A stretch of DNA of 64,000 nt from Parvibaculum sp. (lineage in GTDB: Bacteria > Pseudomonadota > Alphaproteobacteria > Parvibaculales > Parvibaculaceae). Position numbers and translations under genes: made by a program. The DNA is taken from positions 124,001-188,000 of the forward strand of contig NZNS01000009.1 in NCBI GenBank assembly GCA_002694985.1, written 5' to 3'. The notes beneath the pieces were generated by a model. It did not search any database, was not told the origin of the DNA, and worked only from the letters and a program-made list of their open reading frames with translations. Position 1 is the first letter of the stretch. Each line of letters starts with the position of its first letter. Positions 8,231 through 18,665 of this stretch are shown in pieces.

Positions 8231-9424
8231 ATGCCCCATACGTCCGAAGCGATTCCCGTCACGCCCCGCAAGAAGCGCCGCGTGGCAAGACTTCTCGGCC
8301 GCCTGCGCGGGAAGCCCCTGCCGCGCGACGTCGGCCGCTCCTGCGAGCCCTTGCGCATCGTCATCGTTTCCGACGCGGCACCACCGCAGGTGAACGGCGT
8401 GGTGCGCACGCTCCAGCAGCTCATTCAGAACCTGACCTCGCTCGGCCATGAAGTGACTTTCATCACGCCGGACCAGTTCACCACAGTGCCGATGCCGAGC
8501 TACCCGGAAATCCGCCTCGCGCTCTTTCCGGGCCGCAAGATCGCCCGAATGATCAAGACGGCGAACCCGCACGCAATCCACATCGCGACGGAAGGCCCGC
8601 TCGGCATGGCAGCGCGGAGCTTCTGCATTCGCAAAGGCATTCCCTTCTCGACCTCCTTCCATACGCGCTTCGCGGAATATCTGAATGCGCGCACCGGCAT
8701 TCCCCTTTCATGGGGCTATGCGTTCCTCCGCCGCTTCCATGCAAAATCGACGGCCGTGATGGTGGCAACGCCTTCATTGCAGGACGAGCTTCGCCGGCGC
8801 GGCTTCGGCGAGCCGGTGATCTGGTCGCGCGGTGTCGACACCGAGCTTTATCATCCAAGGCCCGATCTCGCGGACGCACATCCGCGCGGGCTGGCGCGCC
8901 CGGTCTGGCTCAATGTCGGGCGCGTGGCGGTAGAAAAGAATATCGACGCCTTTCTCGAACTCGACCTGCCCGGCACCAAGATGGTGGTCGGCGACGGACC
9001 GCGCCTGGAACACCTGAAGAAGAAGTTTCCCGACACGCATTTTGCCGGGCCGCTCTTCGGCGAAGAGCTGGCGGAGGCCTATGCGGCGGCCGATGTCTTC
9101 GTGTTTCCGAGCAAGACCGACACTTTCGGCCTCGTCCTCATTGAGGCGATGGCCGCGGGAACGCCGATTGCGGGCTACCCCGTGCAGGGGCCGGGCGACG
9201 TGCTCGCCTTCACAGCCGATGGCACAAAGGCCGGCGCACTGGACGACGACCTCAAGACCGCCTGCATGGCCGCGCTCCAGCTCAACCGCGACGATGCGCG
9301 CGCTTATGCGCTGAACTTCGCCTGGGATGCCTGTGCAAGGCAGTTCATCACCAACCTCGCGCTGGAAGAGATACCGGCGGAGGAAGAGGTGACGGCGCCG
9401 AGGGAAGTGGTCGCAACGGCCTAG
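8231..9424 (+). CDS. agt: GT4-family glycosyltransferase, probable Agt (glycolipid synthase)
   Basis: 397 residues from the ATG one base after the plcP stop; the frame is open further upstream, but that part overlaps plcP and is not family-like. It has the GT4 acceptor-side start (PPQVNGVVRTL near 50), a sugar-nucleotide site with GRVAVEKN (about 230), GDGPRL (about 254), and the E-x7-E region FGLVLIEAMAAGTP (about 300). In the PlcP-Agt pathway this enzyme adds a sugar to diacylglycerol to make mono-glycosyl lipids that replace phospholipids. The sugar (glucose, galactose or glucuronic acid) cannot be read from sequence. It is co-transcribed with plcP. Confidence 0.82.
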   Translation: MPHTSEAIPVTPRKKRRVARLLGRLRGKPLPRDVGRSCEPLRIVIVSDAAPPQVNGVVRTLQQLIQNLTSLGHEVTFITPDQFTTVPMPSYPEIRLALFPGRKIARMIKTANPHAIHIATEGPLGMAARSFCIRKGIPFSTSFHTRFAEYLNARTGIPLSWGYAFLRRFHAKSTAVMVATPSLQDELRRRGFGEPVIWSRGVDTELYHPRPDLADAHPRGLARPVWLNVGRVAVEKNIDAFLELDLPGTKMVVGDGPRLEHLKKKFPDTHFAGPLFGEELAEAYAAADVFVFPSKTDTFGLVLIEAMAAGTPIAGYPVQGPGDVLAFTADGTKAGALDDDLKTACMAALQLNRDDARAYALNFAWDACARQFITNLALEEIPAEEEVTAPREVVATA

Positions 9425-9427
9425 CCA

Positions 9428-9537
9428 TGCCGGTGACGCGCAACCCATCGAGCCCCTTGGGCGATAGGTTGATGCGGCTATCCGTAGTTGCCGACGCGGT
9501 GACGAAAATATGCTGGCGCCCGATGAACGCCTTGAGC
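9428..9537 (-). pseudogene. Fragment of a pyridoxamine 5'-phosphate oxidase-family (PPOX) flavoprotein
   Basis: The gap between agt and the MFS gene translates on the - strand to LKAFIGRQHIFVTAS, then NLSPKGLDGLRV. This matches the N-terminal region of PPOX-family FMN-binding proteins (typical pattern: AFI..QH.FFVATA followed by VNLSPKG.D..RV). Only about 35 residues remain, with no start codon of its own and no C-terminal part; the neighbouring genes abut both ends. It is a deletion remnant. Confidence 0.6.
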
Positions 9538-10800
9538 TCAGCCGCGCGCCGCGACGGCACGGGAACTCGTATCGCGGATGGTCGAATAATAGGCGAGTGC
9601 GGCAAGAAGCACGAGCGCAAGCGAGGCGAAGGTGATGCGGTAGCCGGCCTCCGTGGCGACACCCGAACGCCACAGGAAACCGATCAGCGCGCCTGTCAGC
9701 GCCTGCAACGCGAAGACGCCCGTCATATTGCCGAAATTCAGAAGCGTGATGCCGCGGCCTGCCAGCCTGTCCGGGAAGATGAGCCGGCCATGCGCGAGGA
9801 GGAGCGGCGTGTAGCCTGCATTGAGGCCGAGCACGATAAAGAGCGCCGTGACGAGCCAGAGCGGGGGATGATCGAGCGCGGCGAGAATGGCGAGAATTGA
9901 GGCGGAAAGAACGACGCCCGCCATGACCGGCTTCTTGATGCTGCCGAAAAGCCGCTCCGCATAACCCCAGAGAAACAGGCCGATGACCTGCCCGCCCGTC
10001 ATACCGAAGAGGACATGACCGCGCGCCGTCAGATCGAGCCCGTGCACATCGGACAGATAAGGCGCGACCCAGAGTGCCTGCATGGCGGCGAAACTCGCAT
10101 AGCCGCAGGAGATCATGGTGAAGAGCGGCCAGACCGACCGGTCTCGCGCGACCTCCACCGTGCCGCCGATGCTCTCGCGAAGCGTTTCGGAAGAACGCGG
10201 CGGCGGTGCCATGCCCGGCGGCGTGTCGCGCGCGATGAAGCCCATCAGGATCGCGAAGAAAAGCGTGATGACGCCGACGCCCATGAAGCTTTCCCGCCAG
10301 CCGAAAAGCTCGGTCGTGAAGGCGAGCGGCGCCGTCGCCATCAGGGCACCGATGGTACCAAGCGAAATCTGGATCCCCGAAAGCGAGGCGAAGCGCTCCG
10401 CCGGGAACCAGCGGCGATAGATCATCAGGGGGCCCATCAGCATGGAGGAGCAGCCAAGCCCCATCAGGACGCGGGCAGCGGTGAGCTCCATCTCGTTGCG
10501 CGCGAAAGCGAAGGCGAAACAGCCGAGAACCGCGATGCCGACCGAGCCCATCATGGTGACGCGCGCGCCATAGCGGTCGAGCATGATGCCGACAGGGATC
10601 TGCGAGACGGCGAAGGAAAGGAAGAAGGCACCCGAAAGCAGGCCAAGGCCTTCCGGCCTGAGCCCGAGATCCTCCATCAGATCGGGCGCGATGACGCCCG
10701 TGGACGAGCGCAGGAACTGGCTCACCATGAAGACGAGACAGAGAATGCCGACGAGAGAGACGACATAAAACCGGGAAATGGGGGGTGCGGTATCGGACAT
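9538..10800 (-). CDS. MFS transporter
   Basis: 420 residues with about 12 hydrophobic segments, the usual size for the major facilitator superfamily. The loop 2-3 signature is present as GIMLDRYGARVTMM (about residue 71). The N-terminal half contains QFLRSSTGVIAPDL, common in uncharacterised MFS exporters and sugar or metabolite carriers. It stands alone and is convergent with agt, leaving the substrate undefined. The ATG is preceded by a 138-base gap shared divergently with yceI. Confidence 0.88.
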   Translation of the reverse strand: MSDTAPPISRFYVVSLVGILCLVFMVSQFLRSSTGVIAPDLMEDLGLRPEGLGLLSGAFFLSFAVSQIPVGIMLDRYGARVTMMGSVGIAVLGCFAFAFARNEMELTAARVLMGLGCSSMLMGPLMIYRRWFPAERFASLSGIQISLGTIGALMATAPLAFTTELFGWRESFMGVGVITLFFAILMGFIARDTPPGMAPPPRSSETLRESIGGTVEVARDRSVWPLFTMISCGYASFAAMQALWVAPYLSDVHGLDLTARGHVLFGMTGGQVIGLFLWGYAERLFGSIKKPVMAGVVLSASILAILAALDHPPLWLVTALFIVLGLNAGYTPLLLAHGRLIFPDRLAGRGITLLNFGNMTGVFALQALTGALIGFLWRSGVATEAGYRITFASLALVLLAALAYYSTIRDTSSRAVAARG

Positions 10801-10938
10801 GGAGCGCGATTAAGAGGGAATCCGCCGTTTTTTGCCAGTGCCAATTTCCGCAAAGGAGCATGAAAACGCTGCCAAACTTGCCCCGCGCGCATGAGCCTCT
10901 AAACTCGGGCGTCTCGAAATGCCCACCCGGAGGAACCG

Positions 10939-11517
10939 ATGAAAAGTCACGTGATTGCCGCGACCGCCGCCGTCCTTGCCTTGCTTGCAACGCCGGCGCT
11001 GGCCGACACCTACCAGATCGATACCTCGCACACTTATCTCGGCTTCGAGATCAGCCATCTCGGCTTCTCGACCACCTATGGCCGCTTTACCGATGTAAGC
11101 GGCACTATCGACCTTGACGAGGAAAACCCCGAAGCAAGCTCGGTCAAGGTGACGATCGTGCCCGCGAGCATCTATTCCGGCGATGAAAAGCGCGACGAAC
11201 ACCTGCGCGGCGCGGATTTTTTCAATGTCGAGGAATTCCCCGACATGAGCTTCAAATCGACCTCCATAGAGCAAACGGGCGAGAAAACAGGCAAGATCAC
11301 CGGCGACCTGACCATGCACGGCGTAACGAAGCCCGTAACGCTCGACACGACCTTCACGAAAATGGGCGATTATCCGATGCAGGAAGGTATGAAGGCGGTC
11401 GGCTTCAATGCGACGGCAAGCCTGAAGCGCTCGGACTTCGGCATCGACAAATTTGTGCCGATGGTGGGCGACGAGGTGACGATCACCATTTCGCTGGAAG
11501 CGCAGCGGCAGGAATAG
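10939..11517 (+). CDS. yceI: YceI-family periplasmic lipid-binding-like protein
   Basis: 192 residues with a clear Sec signal peptide (cleavage probably after ALA at residue 22). The mature protein begins DTYQIDTSHTYLGFEISHLG and contains the family landmarks RDEHLRGADFFNVEEFPDM, TGDLTMHGVTKPVTL and GFNATASLKRSDFGI. YceI proteins are beta-barrel (lipocalin-like) folds that bind polyisoprenoid or other amphiphiles in the periplasm; the ligand here is unknown. A Shine-Dalgarno-like GGAGGA precedes the ATG. It is monocistronic with a GC-rich hairpin after the stop. Confidence 0.92.
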   Translation: MKSHVIAATAAVLALLATPALADTYQIDTSHTYLGFEISHLGFSTTYGRFTDVSGTIDLDEENPEASSVKVTIVPASIYSGDEKRDEHLRGADFFNVEEFPDMSFKSTSIEQTGEKTGKITGDLTMHGVTKPVTLDTTFTKMGDYPMQEGMKAVGFNATASLKRSDFGIDKFVPMVGDEVTITISLEAQRQE

Positions 11518-11546
11518 GGCCGTAAACACCCGAAATCGACACCGGC

Positions 11547-11577
11547 TTCGGGGCGGGGAATTAACCCTGCCCCGGGG
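11547..11577 (+). terminator. GC-rich hairpin after yceI, possible terminator
   Basis: GGGGCGGGG pairs with CCCTGCCCC around an AATTAA loop, and further wobble pairs extend the stem. Only a weak T stretch follows (CTTATT), so it may be a poor or factor-assisted terminator. Confidence 0.5.
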
Positions 11578-11783
11578 CTTATTCCGCACCCGCGAAGGAA
11601 ATCTTGTGGCGAAGAGCTGAAACCGCTATAAGGCGCTCAATTTCCTGCCGTCCTCGCGCCTCCTCCCGATTTGCGCGGCCGGGCCGCTGGATTCTCAATT
11701 TTTTCGCGTTTTCCGGACGGAAAGCCCCCTTCACAGACCAGGTGGCCCCTTTCCCGAAAACGCCCATGCCCCGGCGGAACATA

Positions 11784-13643
<1,860 letters not shown>

Positions 13644-13714
13644 CCCGTCCTCCATTGCCTCACGTCCCGGCCAATGCCACTCTTCCCGCAAAATAAATAA
13701 GGGAGGAGCGATAC

Positions 13715-14719
13715 ATGGCCGGGAACCCGGATTGGCTGGCAAAGGTGAAGGAAGAGGCGCTTGAGCCGGAGCTTCCGATCATCGATCCGCATCATCATCT
13801 CTGGGACCATCCCGGATCGCGCTATGAACTCGACGAGATCGTGGCGGATCTGGCACAGGGCCACAACATCCGTCAAACCGTCTTCGTCGAATGCAAGGCG
13901 ATGTATCGCGACGGCGGACCCGAAGCGCTGAAGCCCCTCGGCGAAACCGAATATGTAAACGGCATCGCCGCAAAATCGGCGAGTGGCGGGTTCGGCGATA
14001 CCCGCGTCGCTGCGGGCATTGTCGGATTTGCGGATCTGCGGCTCGGCAATGCCGTGGACGAAGTGCTGAACGCACATATTGCGCGCGCGCCGGACCGCTT
14101 TCGCGGCATTCGCCACGCCTCCGCCTTCGACCCGAACCCCGACATCCGCGCCTCGCACACCGCACCGCCCAAGGGCTTGCTCGGCCTGCCCTCCTTCCGC
14201 GAAGGCTTCGCACGGCTCGAAAGCTACGGGCTTTCCTTCGATGCCTGGCTCTATCACCACCAGATCCCGGAACTGACGGAACTCGCGCGCGACCATCCCG
14301 GCACACGGATCATCTTCGACCATTTCGGCGGACCGCTGGGCATCGGCCCATATGACGGCAAGCGCGGCGAAATCTTCGAGCAGTGGAAAAAGGATGTGAG
14401 CGAACTCGCCGCCTGCCCGAATGTCGTCGCCAAGCTCGGCGGCATCAACATGGCGGTGAACGGTTTCGGCTGGCACAAGCGCGACCTGCCCCCGACATCG
14501 GACGAACTCGCAGAGGCAACGCGCGACTGGTATCTCCATTCGATCGACGCCTTCGGGCCGGAGCGTTGCATGTTCGAAAGCAACTTCCCTGTCGACAAGA
14601 TCTCCTGCTCCTATGGCGTCTTGTGGAACGCTTTCAAGAAGATCGCCAAGGGCTTCAGCGAGAGCGAAAAACAGAACCTCTTTCACGACACGGCAAAGCG
14701 GGTTTACCGGCTGGACTAG
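13715..14719 (+). CDS. Amidohydrolase family protein (TIM-barrel, COG3618-like)
   Basis: 334 residues preceded by a strong ribosome site (GGGAGGAG). Metal-binding landmarks of the amidohydrolase-2 family are present: the N-terminal PIIDPHHHLWD (about 21-31), FRGIRH, the mid-barrel IIFDHFGGPLG, and the C-terminal CMFESNFPVDK with the terminal Asp. Members include lactonases and decarboxylase-like hydrolases acting on small cyclic or aromatic carboxylates; the substrate is unknown. It sits between typA and hisN in the same direction; the 46-base gap to hisN would permit co-transcription. Confidence 0.85.
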   Translation: MAGNPDWLAKVKEEALEPELPIIDPHHHLWDHPGSRYELDEIVADLAQGHNIRQTVFVECKAMYRDGGPEALKPLGETEYVNGIAAKSASGGFGDTRVAAGIVGFADLRLGNAVDEVLNAHIARAPDRFRGIRHASAFDPNPDIRASHTAPPKGLLGLPSFREGFARLESYGLSFDAWLYHHQIPELTELARDHPGTRIIFDHFGGPLGIGPYDGKRGEIFEQWKKDVSELAACPNVVAKLGGINMAVNGFGWHKRDLPPTSDELAEATRDWYLHSIDAFGPERCMFESNFPVDKISCSYGVLWNAFKKIAKGFSESEKQNLFHDTAKRVYRLD

Positions 14720-14765
14720 CGCGGTCACGGGCTCCAATATGCCGGCTGTTTACAAAGAGGCCTTC

Positions 14766-15575
14766 ATGCTCGACCCCCAGGAAATCGACGAAATGGCGAG
14801 CTTCGCGCTCGACCTTGCCGACGCCGCAGCGGCGGTGACGCTGCCGCATTTCCGCTCCGGGCTTGCGGTCGACAACAAGCGCGGCCGCTTCGCCTTCGAC
14901 CCGGTGACGGCGGCCGACCGCGACGGCGAGGCGGCGATCCGCAAGCTGATCGGCGAACGCTACCCCGACCACGGCATCTTCGGCGAGGAGCACGGCAAGG
15001 AAACGGGCACGAGCCCGCTCACCTGGGTGCTCGACCCCATCGACGGTACGCGAAGCTTCATCTCCGGCGTGCCACTCTGGGGAACGCTGATCGCACTGAA
15101 CGACGGCGAACGGCCTGTGATCGGCCTGATGGACCAGCCCTATATCGGCGAACGCTTTGTCGGGCGGCCCGGCGGCAGCGAGCTGATCGGCCCGATGGGC
15201 ACGACGCCCCTCAAGACCAGCGACTGCACGAAGCTCGAAGACGCGCTGCTCGGCAATACCGACCCGGCCATGTTCGACGCTGACGACGAGAAAGCCGCCT
15301 TCCGCGAGATTTCATCGAAGGTGCGGCTGCGGCGCTTTGGCGGCGATTGCTATTTCTATTGCCTGCTGGCGGCGGGCACGCTCGACCTCGTGATCGAAAG
15401 CGGGCTCCAGCCCTATGACATCCAGGCGCTGATCCCCGTGATCGAGAATGCGGGCGGCGTGGTGACGAACTGGTCCGGCGGTGACGCACAGAATGGCGGG
15501 CAAGTAGTGGCGGCCGCAAACTACGAACTGCACGAAGAGGCGCTGAAGATTCTCGGACAGGCGGCGAACGGCTGA
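14766..15575 (+). CDS. hisN: Inositol monophosphatase-family enzyme, probable histidinol-phosphatase HisN
   Basis: 269 residues from the ATG preceded by AAAGAGG; an ATG nine codons upstream is the alternative. Lithium-sensitive phosphatase motifs: GEEHG (73-77), DPIDGTRSF (90-98) and the C-terminal acidic motif in GLQPYDIQALIPVIENAGG. The pattern GDCYFYCLLAAGTLDLVIESG is typical of the HisN subgroup that dephosphorylates L-histidinol phosphate in alphaproteobacteria and actinobacteria; inositol or sulfite-pathway phosphatases of the same fold are the alternatives. No other his genes are nearby. It converges with the next gene four bases away. Confidence 0.83.
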   Translation: MLDPQEIDEMASFALDLADAAAAVTLPHFRSGLAVDNKRGRFAFDPVTAADRDGEAAIRKLIGERYPDHGIFGEEHGKETGTSPLTWVLDPIDGTRSFISGVPLWGTLIALNDGERPVIGLMDQPYIGERFVGRPGGSELIGPMGTTPLKTSDCTKLEDALLGNTDPAMFDADDEKAAFREISSKVRLRRFGGDCYFYCLLAAGTLDLVIESGLQPYDIQALIPVIENAGGVVTNWSGGDAQNGGQVVAAANYELHEEALKILGQAANG

Positions 15576-15579
15576 CGCC

Positions 15580-16521
15580 TCAGTCTGCCTTCATGAAATT
15601 GTCGAAGGCTTCCCAGAAGACAGCGCGCACGGCATCTCGCTCGATCAGGATTTCGTGGCTTGCATGAGGCACAACGACAAGCGTTGCCTCCGGCAGATGC
15701 GCGGCTGCATGGGAGAGCGCGCGCGGCGAGACCAGCTTGTCCTTTGCAGCCTCGCAAATAAGGACTGGCACTTTCACATCGGCGAGATAGGCCGGTGCCG
15801 CCGACTGGTCCATCGCGCGGAAGGCGGCATGAAGCCAGCCGGCCGTCACTCCGCCGAGACCGAGCCTCGGCTCCGCCCGTGTCAGCGCCTGCAGGATTTC
15901 ATAGCGCCGTTCATCATGTGTCAGGATATTTTCCTCGAAGGGAATTTCGTCGTTCGTTTTCGCGCTGCCGCCCGGCAAATAACGCTCATCCTGGCTGAAC
16001 GCGTGAAACAGGTTGACCAGGGTGTGGATGCTCAGCCCCATCCATTTCGGAAAATTGAGCCCGAACATCGGCGAGGAAAAGACCGCGCGCGAAAACCAGC
16101 CGGGATGATCGTGGAGAGCGCGCAGCACAATCTGTGCGCCCATCGAATGCGCGAGCGCCGTCCACGGCTTTGGAAATGACGGCGCGACCTCCCGCATGAA
16201 ACATGCGAGATCTCGGTCGAAAATGTCGAAGTCAGCGATATGCCCCTTGCGCCCATCGGCAAGCGGACGGTCCGAAAGGCCCTGACCGCGCCAGTCGAGC
16301 GTCGCGACGGCAAAGCCGCGCGTCCGCAACTCGCCGATCACCTCAAAATATTTTTCAGCAAATTCAGTGCGCCCGCCAAACAGGAACACGGTGCCGCGCG
16401 GGGCAGCATCGTCCTTCCATGTAAGATAGCGCAGACGCGCGCCATCGGCTGCTTTCAGCCAGAAGGCCTCGCCGCCTTCCGGCATCGGGTTCTCCGGAAT
16501 GAGGATAACGGGTGCGCTCAC
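15580..16521 (-). CDS. Alpha/beta hydrolase, lysophospholipase (PldB)-like
   Basis: 313 residues from a GTG that overlaps the stop of the upstream SCP2-like gene (GTGA). The serine-hydrolase fold is shown by the oxyanion region VFLFGGRTEFAEKYFEVIGE, DWRGQGLSDR, the nucleophile elbow LAHSMGAQ (Ala replaces the first Gly), the late acid in CEAAKDKLVS, and His in PHASHEIL. It belongs to the Hydrolase_4/monoacylglycerol lipase-lysophospholipase group. Coupling to an SCP2-fold protein suggests lipid or acyl-chain handling. The frame upstream of the GTG is spurious. Confidence 0.82.
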   Translation of the reverse strand: MSAPVILIPENPMPEGGEAFWLKAADGARLRYLTWKDDAAPRGTVFLFGGRTEFAEKYFEVIGELRTRGFAVATLDWRGQGLSDRPLADGRKGHIADFDIFDRDLACFMREVAPSFPKPWTALAHSMGAQIVLRALHDHPGWFSRAVFSSPMFGLNFPKWMGLSIHTLVNLFHAFSQDERYLPGGSAKTNDEIPFEENILTHDERRYEILQALTRAEPRLGLGGVTAGWLHAAFRAMDQSAAPAYLADVKVPVLICEAAKDKLVSPRALSHAAAHLPEATLVVVPHASHEILIERDAVRAVFWEAFDNFMKAD

Positions 16522-16898
16522 TTGCGAAACCCGTCTTCCGTCGCTTGCGACTGCCGGAGCATGATCAGGCGAAGCCGGGCAACGACGGAAACATCGCCGA
16601 CGATGCGGATACGGCCCTGCTGGAAGGCCGTGTTCTGGTCGAATTGTTGCTTGAAGATCGCCAGATTGAGCATGGGGTCGATATAAACCGTGCAATCGGC
16701 GGGCACATCGCGGCGGTGAACCTCGTTAACTGCTTTCGTGCCGTCGATGACGACCACGCTTGCGCCGGGATGCACGAATTTCAGCACCGCGCCGAGGGGG
16801 TCGCCGCCTGCGAGCGCCGATTTGAGGATTGCCTCGATCTCCTCCTCCGCCGCCTGCAGCGGGCCGTCTATACGCGCATCGCCCTTGCCGCTTGCCAT
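16518..16898 (-). CDS. SCP2 sterol-carrier-fold protein
   Basis: 126 residues from the ATG giving MASGKGDARI; an in-frame ATG 12 codons upstream is possible and neither has a decisive ribosome site. The C-terminal half fits the SCP2 pattern: DCTVYIDPMLNLAIF, AFQQGRIRIVGD, then VVARLRLIML. SCP2 folds bind fatty acyl chains, sterols or hopanoids in a hydrophobic tunnel. It is first in a two-gene unit with the lysophospholipase-like hydrolase and divergent from the acyl-CoA carboxylase subunit, consistent with a lipid-related role. Confidence 0.7.
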   Translation of the reverse strand: MASGKGDARIDGPLQAAEEEIEAILKSALAGGDPLGAVLKFVHPGASVVVIDGTKAVNEVHRRDVPADCTVYIDPMLNLAIFKQQFDQNTAFQQGRIRIVGDVSVVARLRLIMLRQSQATEDGFRK

Positions 16899-17023
16899 AT
16901 GACTTCTGTCCCTTGCCTCGTTTTGCCTGATCATAACATCCGTTTTGCTCCACCCAACAGGCTTTGGGCTGAAACCGATTTCCTTTAGGGTTCCGGCTTC
17001 GCGACAGGGAGGACCGCCGGGTC

Positions 17024-18580
17024 ATGAGCTGGGAAAAGGAAACCGACGAAATCAGGCGCCGCCGCGACCTCGCGAAGCGTCAGGGCGGCGAGGAAGCCGT
17101 GAAACGGCACCACGAAAAAGGCCGTCTCACCGTGCGCGAGCGGATCGCGGCACTGGCCGACGATAGATCCTTCCAGGAACTGGGCGAAGGGGCGGGCGTG
17201 CCTCACTTTGACGAGGAGGGAAACCTTGTCGATTTCGAGCCCGCAAATTATGTGCTCGGCTTTGCCAGGGTGAACGGACGCCGGATCGCCGTCGGCGGCG
17301 AGGATTTCACCATGAAGGGCGGCTCGCCCAACCCGGCCGGCCTGCGCAAGAGCGTCTATGCGGAGGAACTGGCCCTCACCTACAAGGTGCCGCTGGTACG
17401 CCTGCACGAAGGCGGCGGCGGCAGCGTGGCAGGTTCCGCGGGCAAGGGAAATGCGCGGCCGCTCGGCGATCCCGTTTTCTCGACACCGCGCTTCCGGTCG
17501 ATCGCGCAGGTGTTGGGCGAAGTGCCGGTGGCGACGGCGGCTCTCGGTGCGGTGGCGGGTATGCCTGCCGCACGGCTCGTCGCCTCGCATTTTTCGGTGA
17601 TGGCAGAAGACGCGCAAGTGCTGATCGCCGGTCCGAAGGTGGTCGCCCGCGCGCTTGACGAGAACCTGACCAAGGAAGAGCTGGGCGGCGCGGATGTGCA
17701 TTCGCGCTCCGGCGTCATTGACAATGTGGCGGCAAACGAGGAAGAGGCGCTGAAGGAAATTGCGCGCTTCCTCTCCTATATGCCGGACAATGTGTGGCAG
17801 CGGCCAGCCGACATCGAAACGGACGATCCGCGCGACCGGGCGGAGGAAAGCCTGCGCGACATCGTGCCGAAAGACAGGCGCAAGCCCTTCAACATGCGCA
17901 AGGTGGTGAAGGCTGTCGTCGACAAGGGAAGTTTCTTCGAGATGACGCGGCGCTTCGGCCCTTCGCTCATCACGGGACTCGCACGCATGAACGGCAAGAG
18001 CGTCGGCGTGATCGCGAATGATTGCCACTTCTATGCGGGCGCCATGACTGCACAGGCGGCGCAGAAGCTCCGCCGCTTCGCGGATATGTGCAACACGTTT
18101 CACTTGCCGATCCTCTCCTTCGTGGACGAGCCGGGCTTCATGATCGGCTCTGCCTCCGAAAAGGCGGCGACGATCCGTCACGGCACGGCGGCAATTGCCG
18201 CGGTGATGCAGAGCCGCGTGCCCTGGGCGAGCGTGATCGTTCACAAGGTGTTCGGCGTCGCGGGCGCCGCGCATTTCGGACCGGAGGGCTATGTGCTGTC
18301 CTGGCCAAGCGCGGTGACGGGCGCGCTGCCCGTGGAAGGCGGTGTGGCAGTCGCCTTCGCGCGCCAGATCGCGGCAGCAGAAGACCCCGAAGCCTTGCGC
18401 GCGGAACTTGAAGAAAAGCTTGCGGCGGGGCAGTCGCCCTTCCCTCGCGCGGAAGGATTTTCCGTACATGAATTGATCGACCCGCGCGAGACGCGCGCAA
18501 AGCTCTGCGACTGGCTCGACTGGGTGGAGCCGCGCCGCGCCATAGAGCTTGGTCCCTACAAGACGACGATGCGGCCCTGA
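17024..18580 (+). CDS. Biotin-dependent acyl-CoA carboxylase carboxyltransferase (beta) subunit
   Basis: 518 residues, the normal size for propionyl- or methylcrotonyl-type carboxyltransferase subunits. The N-terminal lobe carries GRLTVRERIAALAD, VGGEDFTMKGGS and the acyl-CoA/oxyanion region LHEGGGGSVAGS. The C-terminal lobe carries MNGKSVGVIAND, LSFVDEPGFMIGSASEK and the glycine-rich VFGVAGAAHFGPEGY. It transfers carboxyl from carboxybiotin to an acyl-CoA. No biotin carboxylase gene is adjacent, so its partner must be elsewhere. A ribosome site (GGGAGGA) precedes the ATG and a strong terminator follows. The acyl substrate is undetermined. Confidence 0.87.
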   Translation: MSWEKETDEIRRRRDLAKRQGGEEAVKRHHEKGRLTVRERIAALADDRSFQELGEGAGVPHFDEEGNLVDFEPANYVLGFARVNGRRIAVGGEDFTMKGGSPNPAGLRKSVYAEELALTYKVPLVRLHEGGGGSVAGSAGKGNARPLGDPVFSTPRFRSIAQVLGEVPVATAALGAVAGMPAARLVASHFSVMAEDAQVLIAGPKVVARALDENLTKEELGGADVHSRSGVIDNVAANEEEALKEIARFLSYMPDNVWQRPADIETDDPRDRAEESLRDIVPKDRRKPFNMRKVVKAVVDKGSFFEMTRRFGPSLITGLARMNGKSVGVIANDCHFYAGAMTAQAAQKLRRFADMCNTFHLPILSFVDEPGFMIGSASEKAATIRHGTAAIAAVMQSRVPWASVIVHKVFGVAGAAHFGPEGYVLSWPSAVTGALPVEGGVAVAFARQIAAAEDPEALRAELEEKLAAGQSPFPRAEGFSVHELIDPRETRAKLCDWLDWVEPRRAIELGPYKTTMRP

Positions 18581-18613
18581 GATACGGATCTGAAACGGGA
18601 CGGAGGAAAACAG

Positions 18614-18645
18614 AAAGGCCCCGTACCTTCCGATACAGGGCCTTT
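18614..18645. terminator. Bidirectional terminator between convergent genes
   Basis: A 12-base stem with one mismatch (AAAGGCCCCGTA with TACAGGGCCTTT) and an 8-base loop. T-rich sequence follows on the + strand (CCTCTTTCT) and AT-rich sequence lies on the other side. It can serve both the carboxyltransferase gene and the His-rich gene. Confidence 0.85.
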
Positions 18646-18665
18646 CCTCTTTCTCCCCCTCGAAG

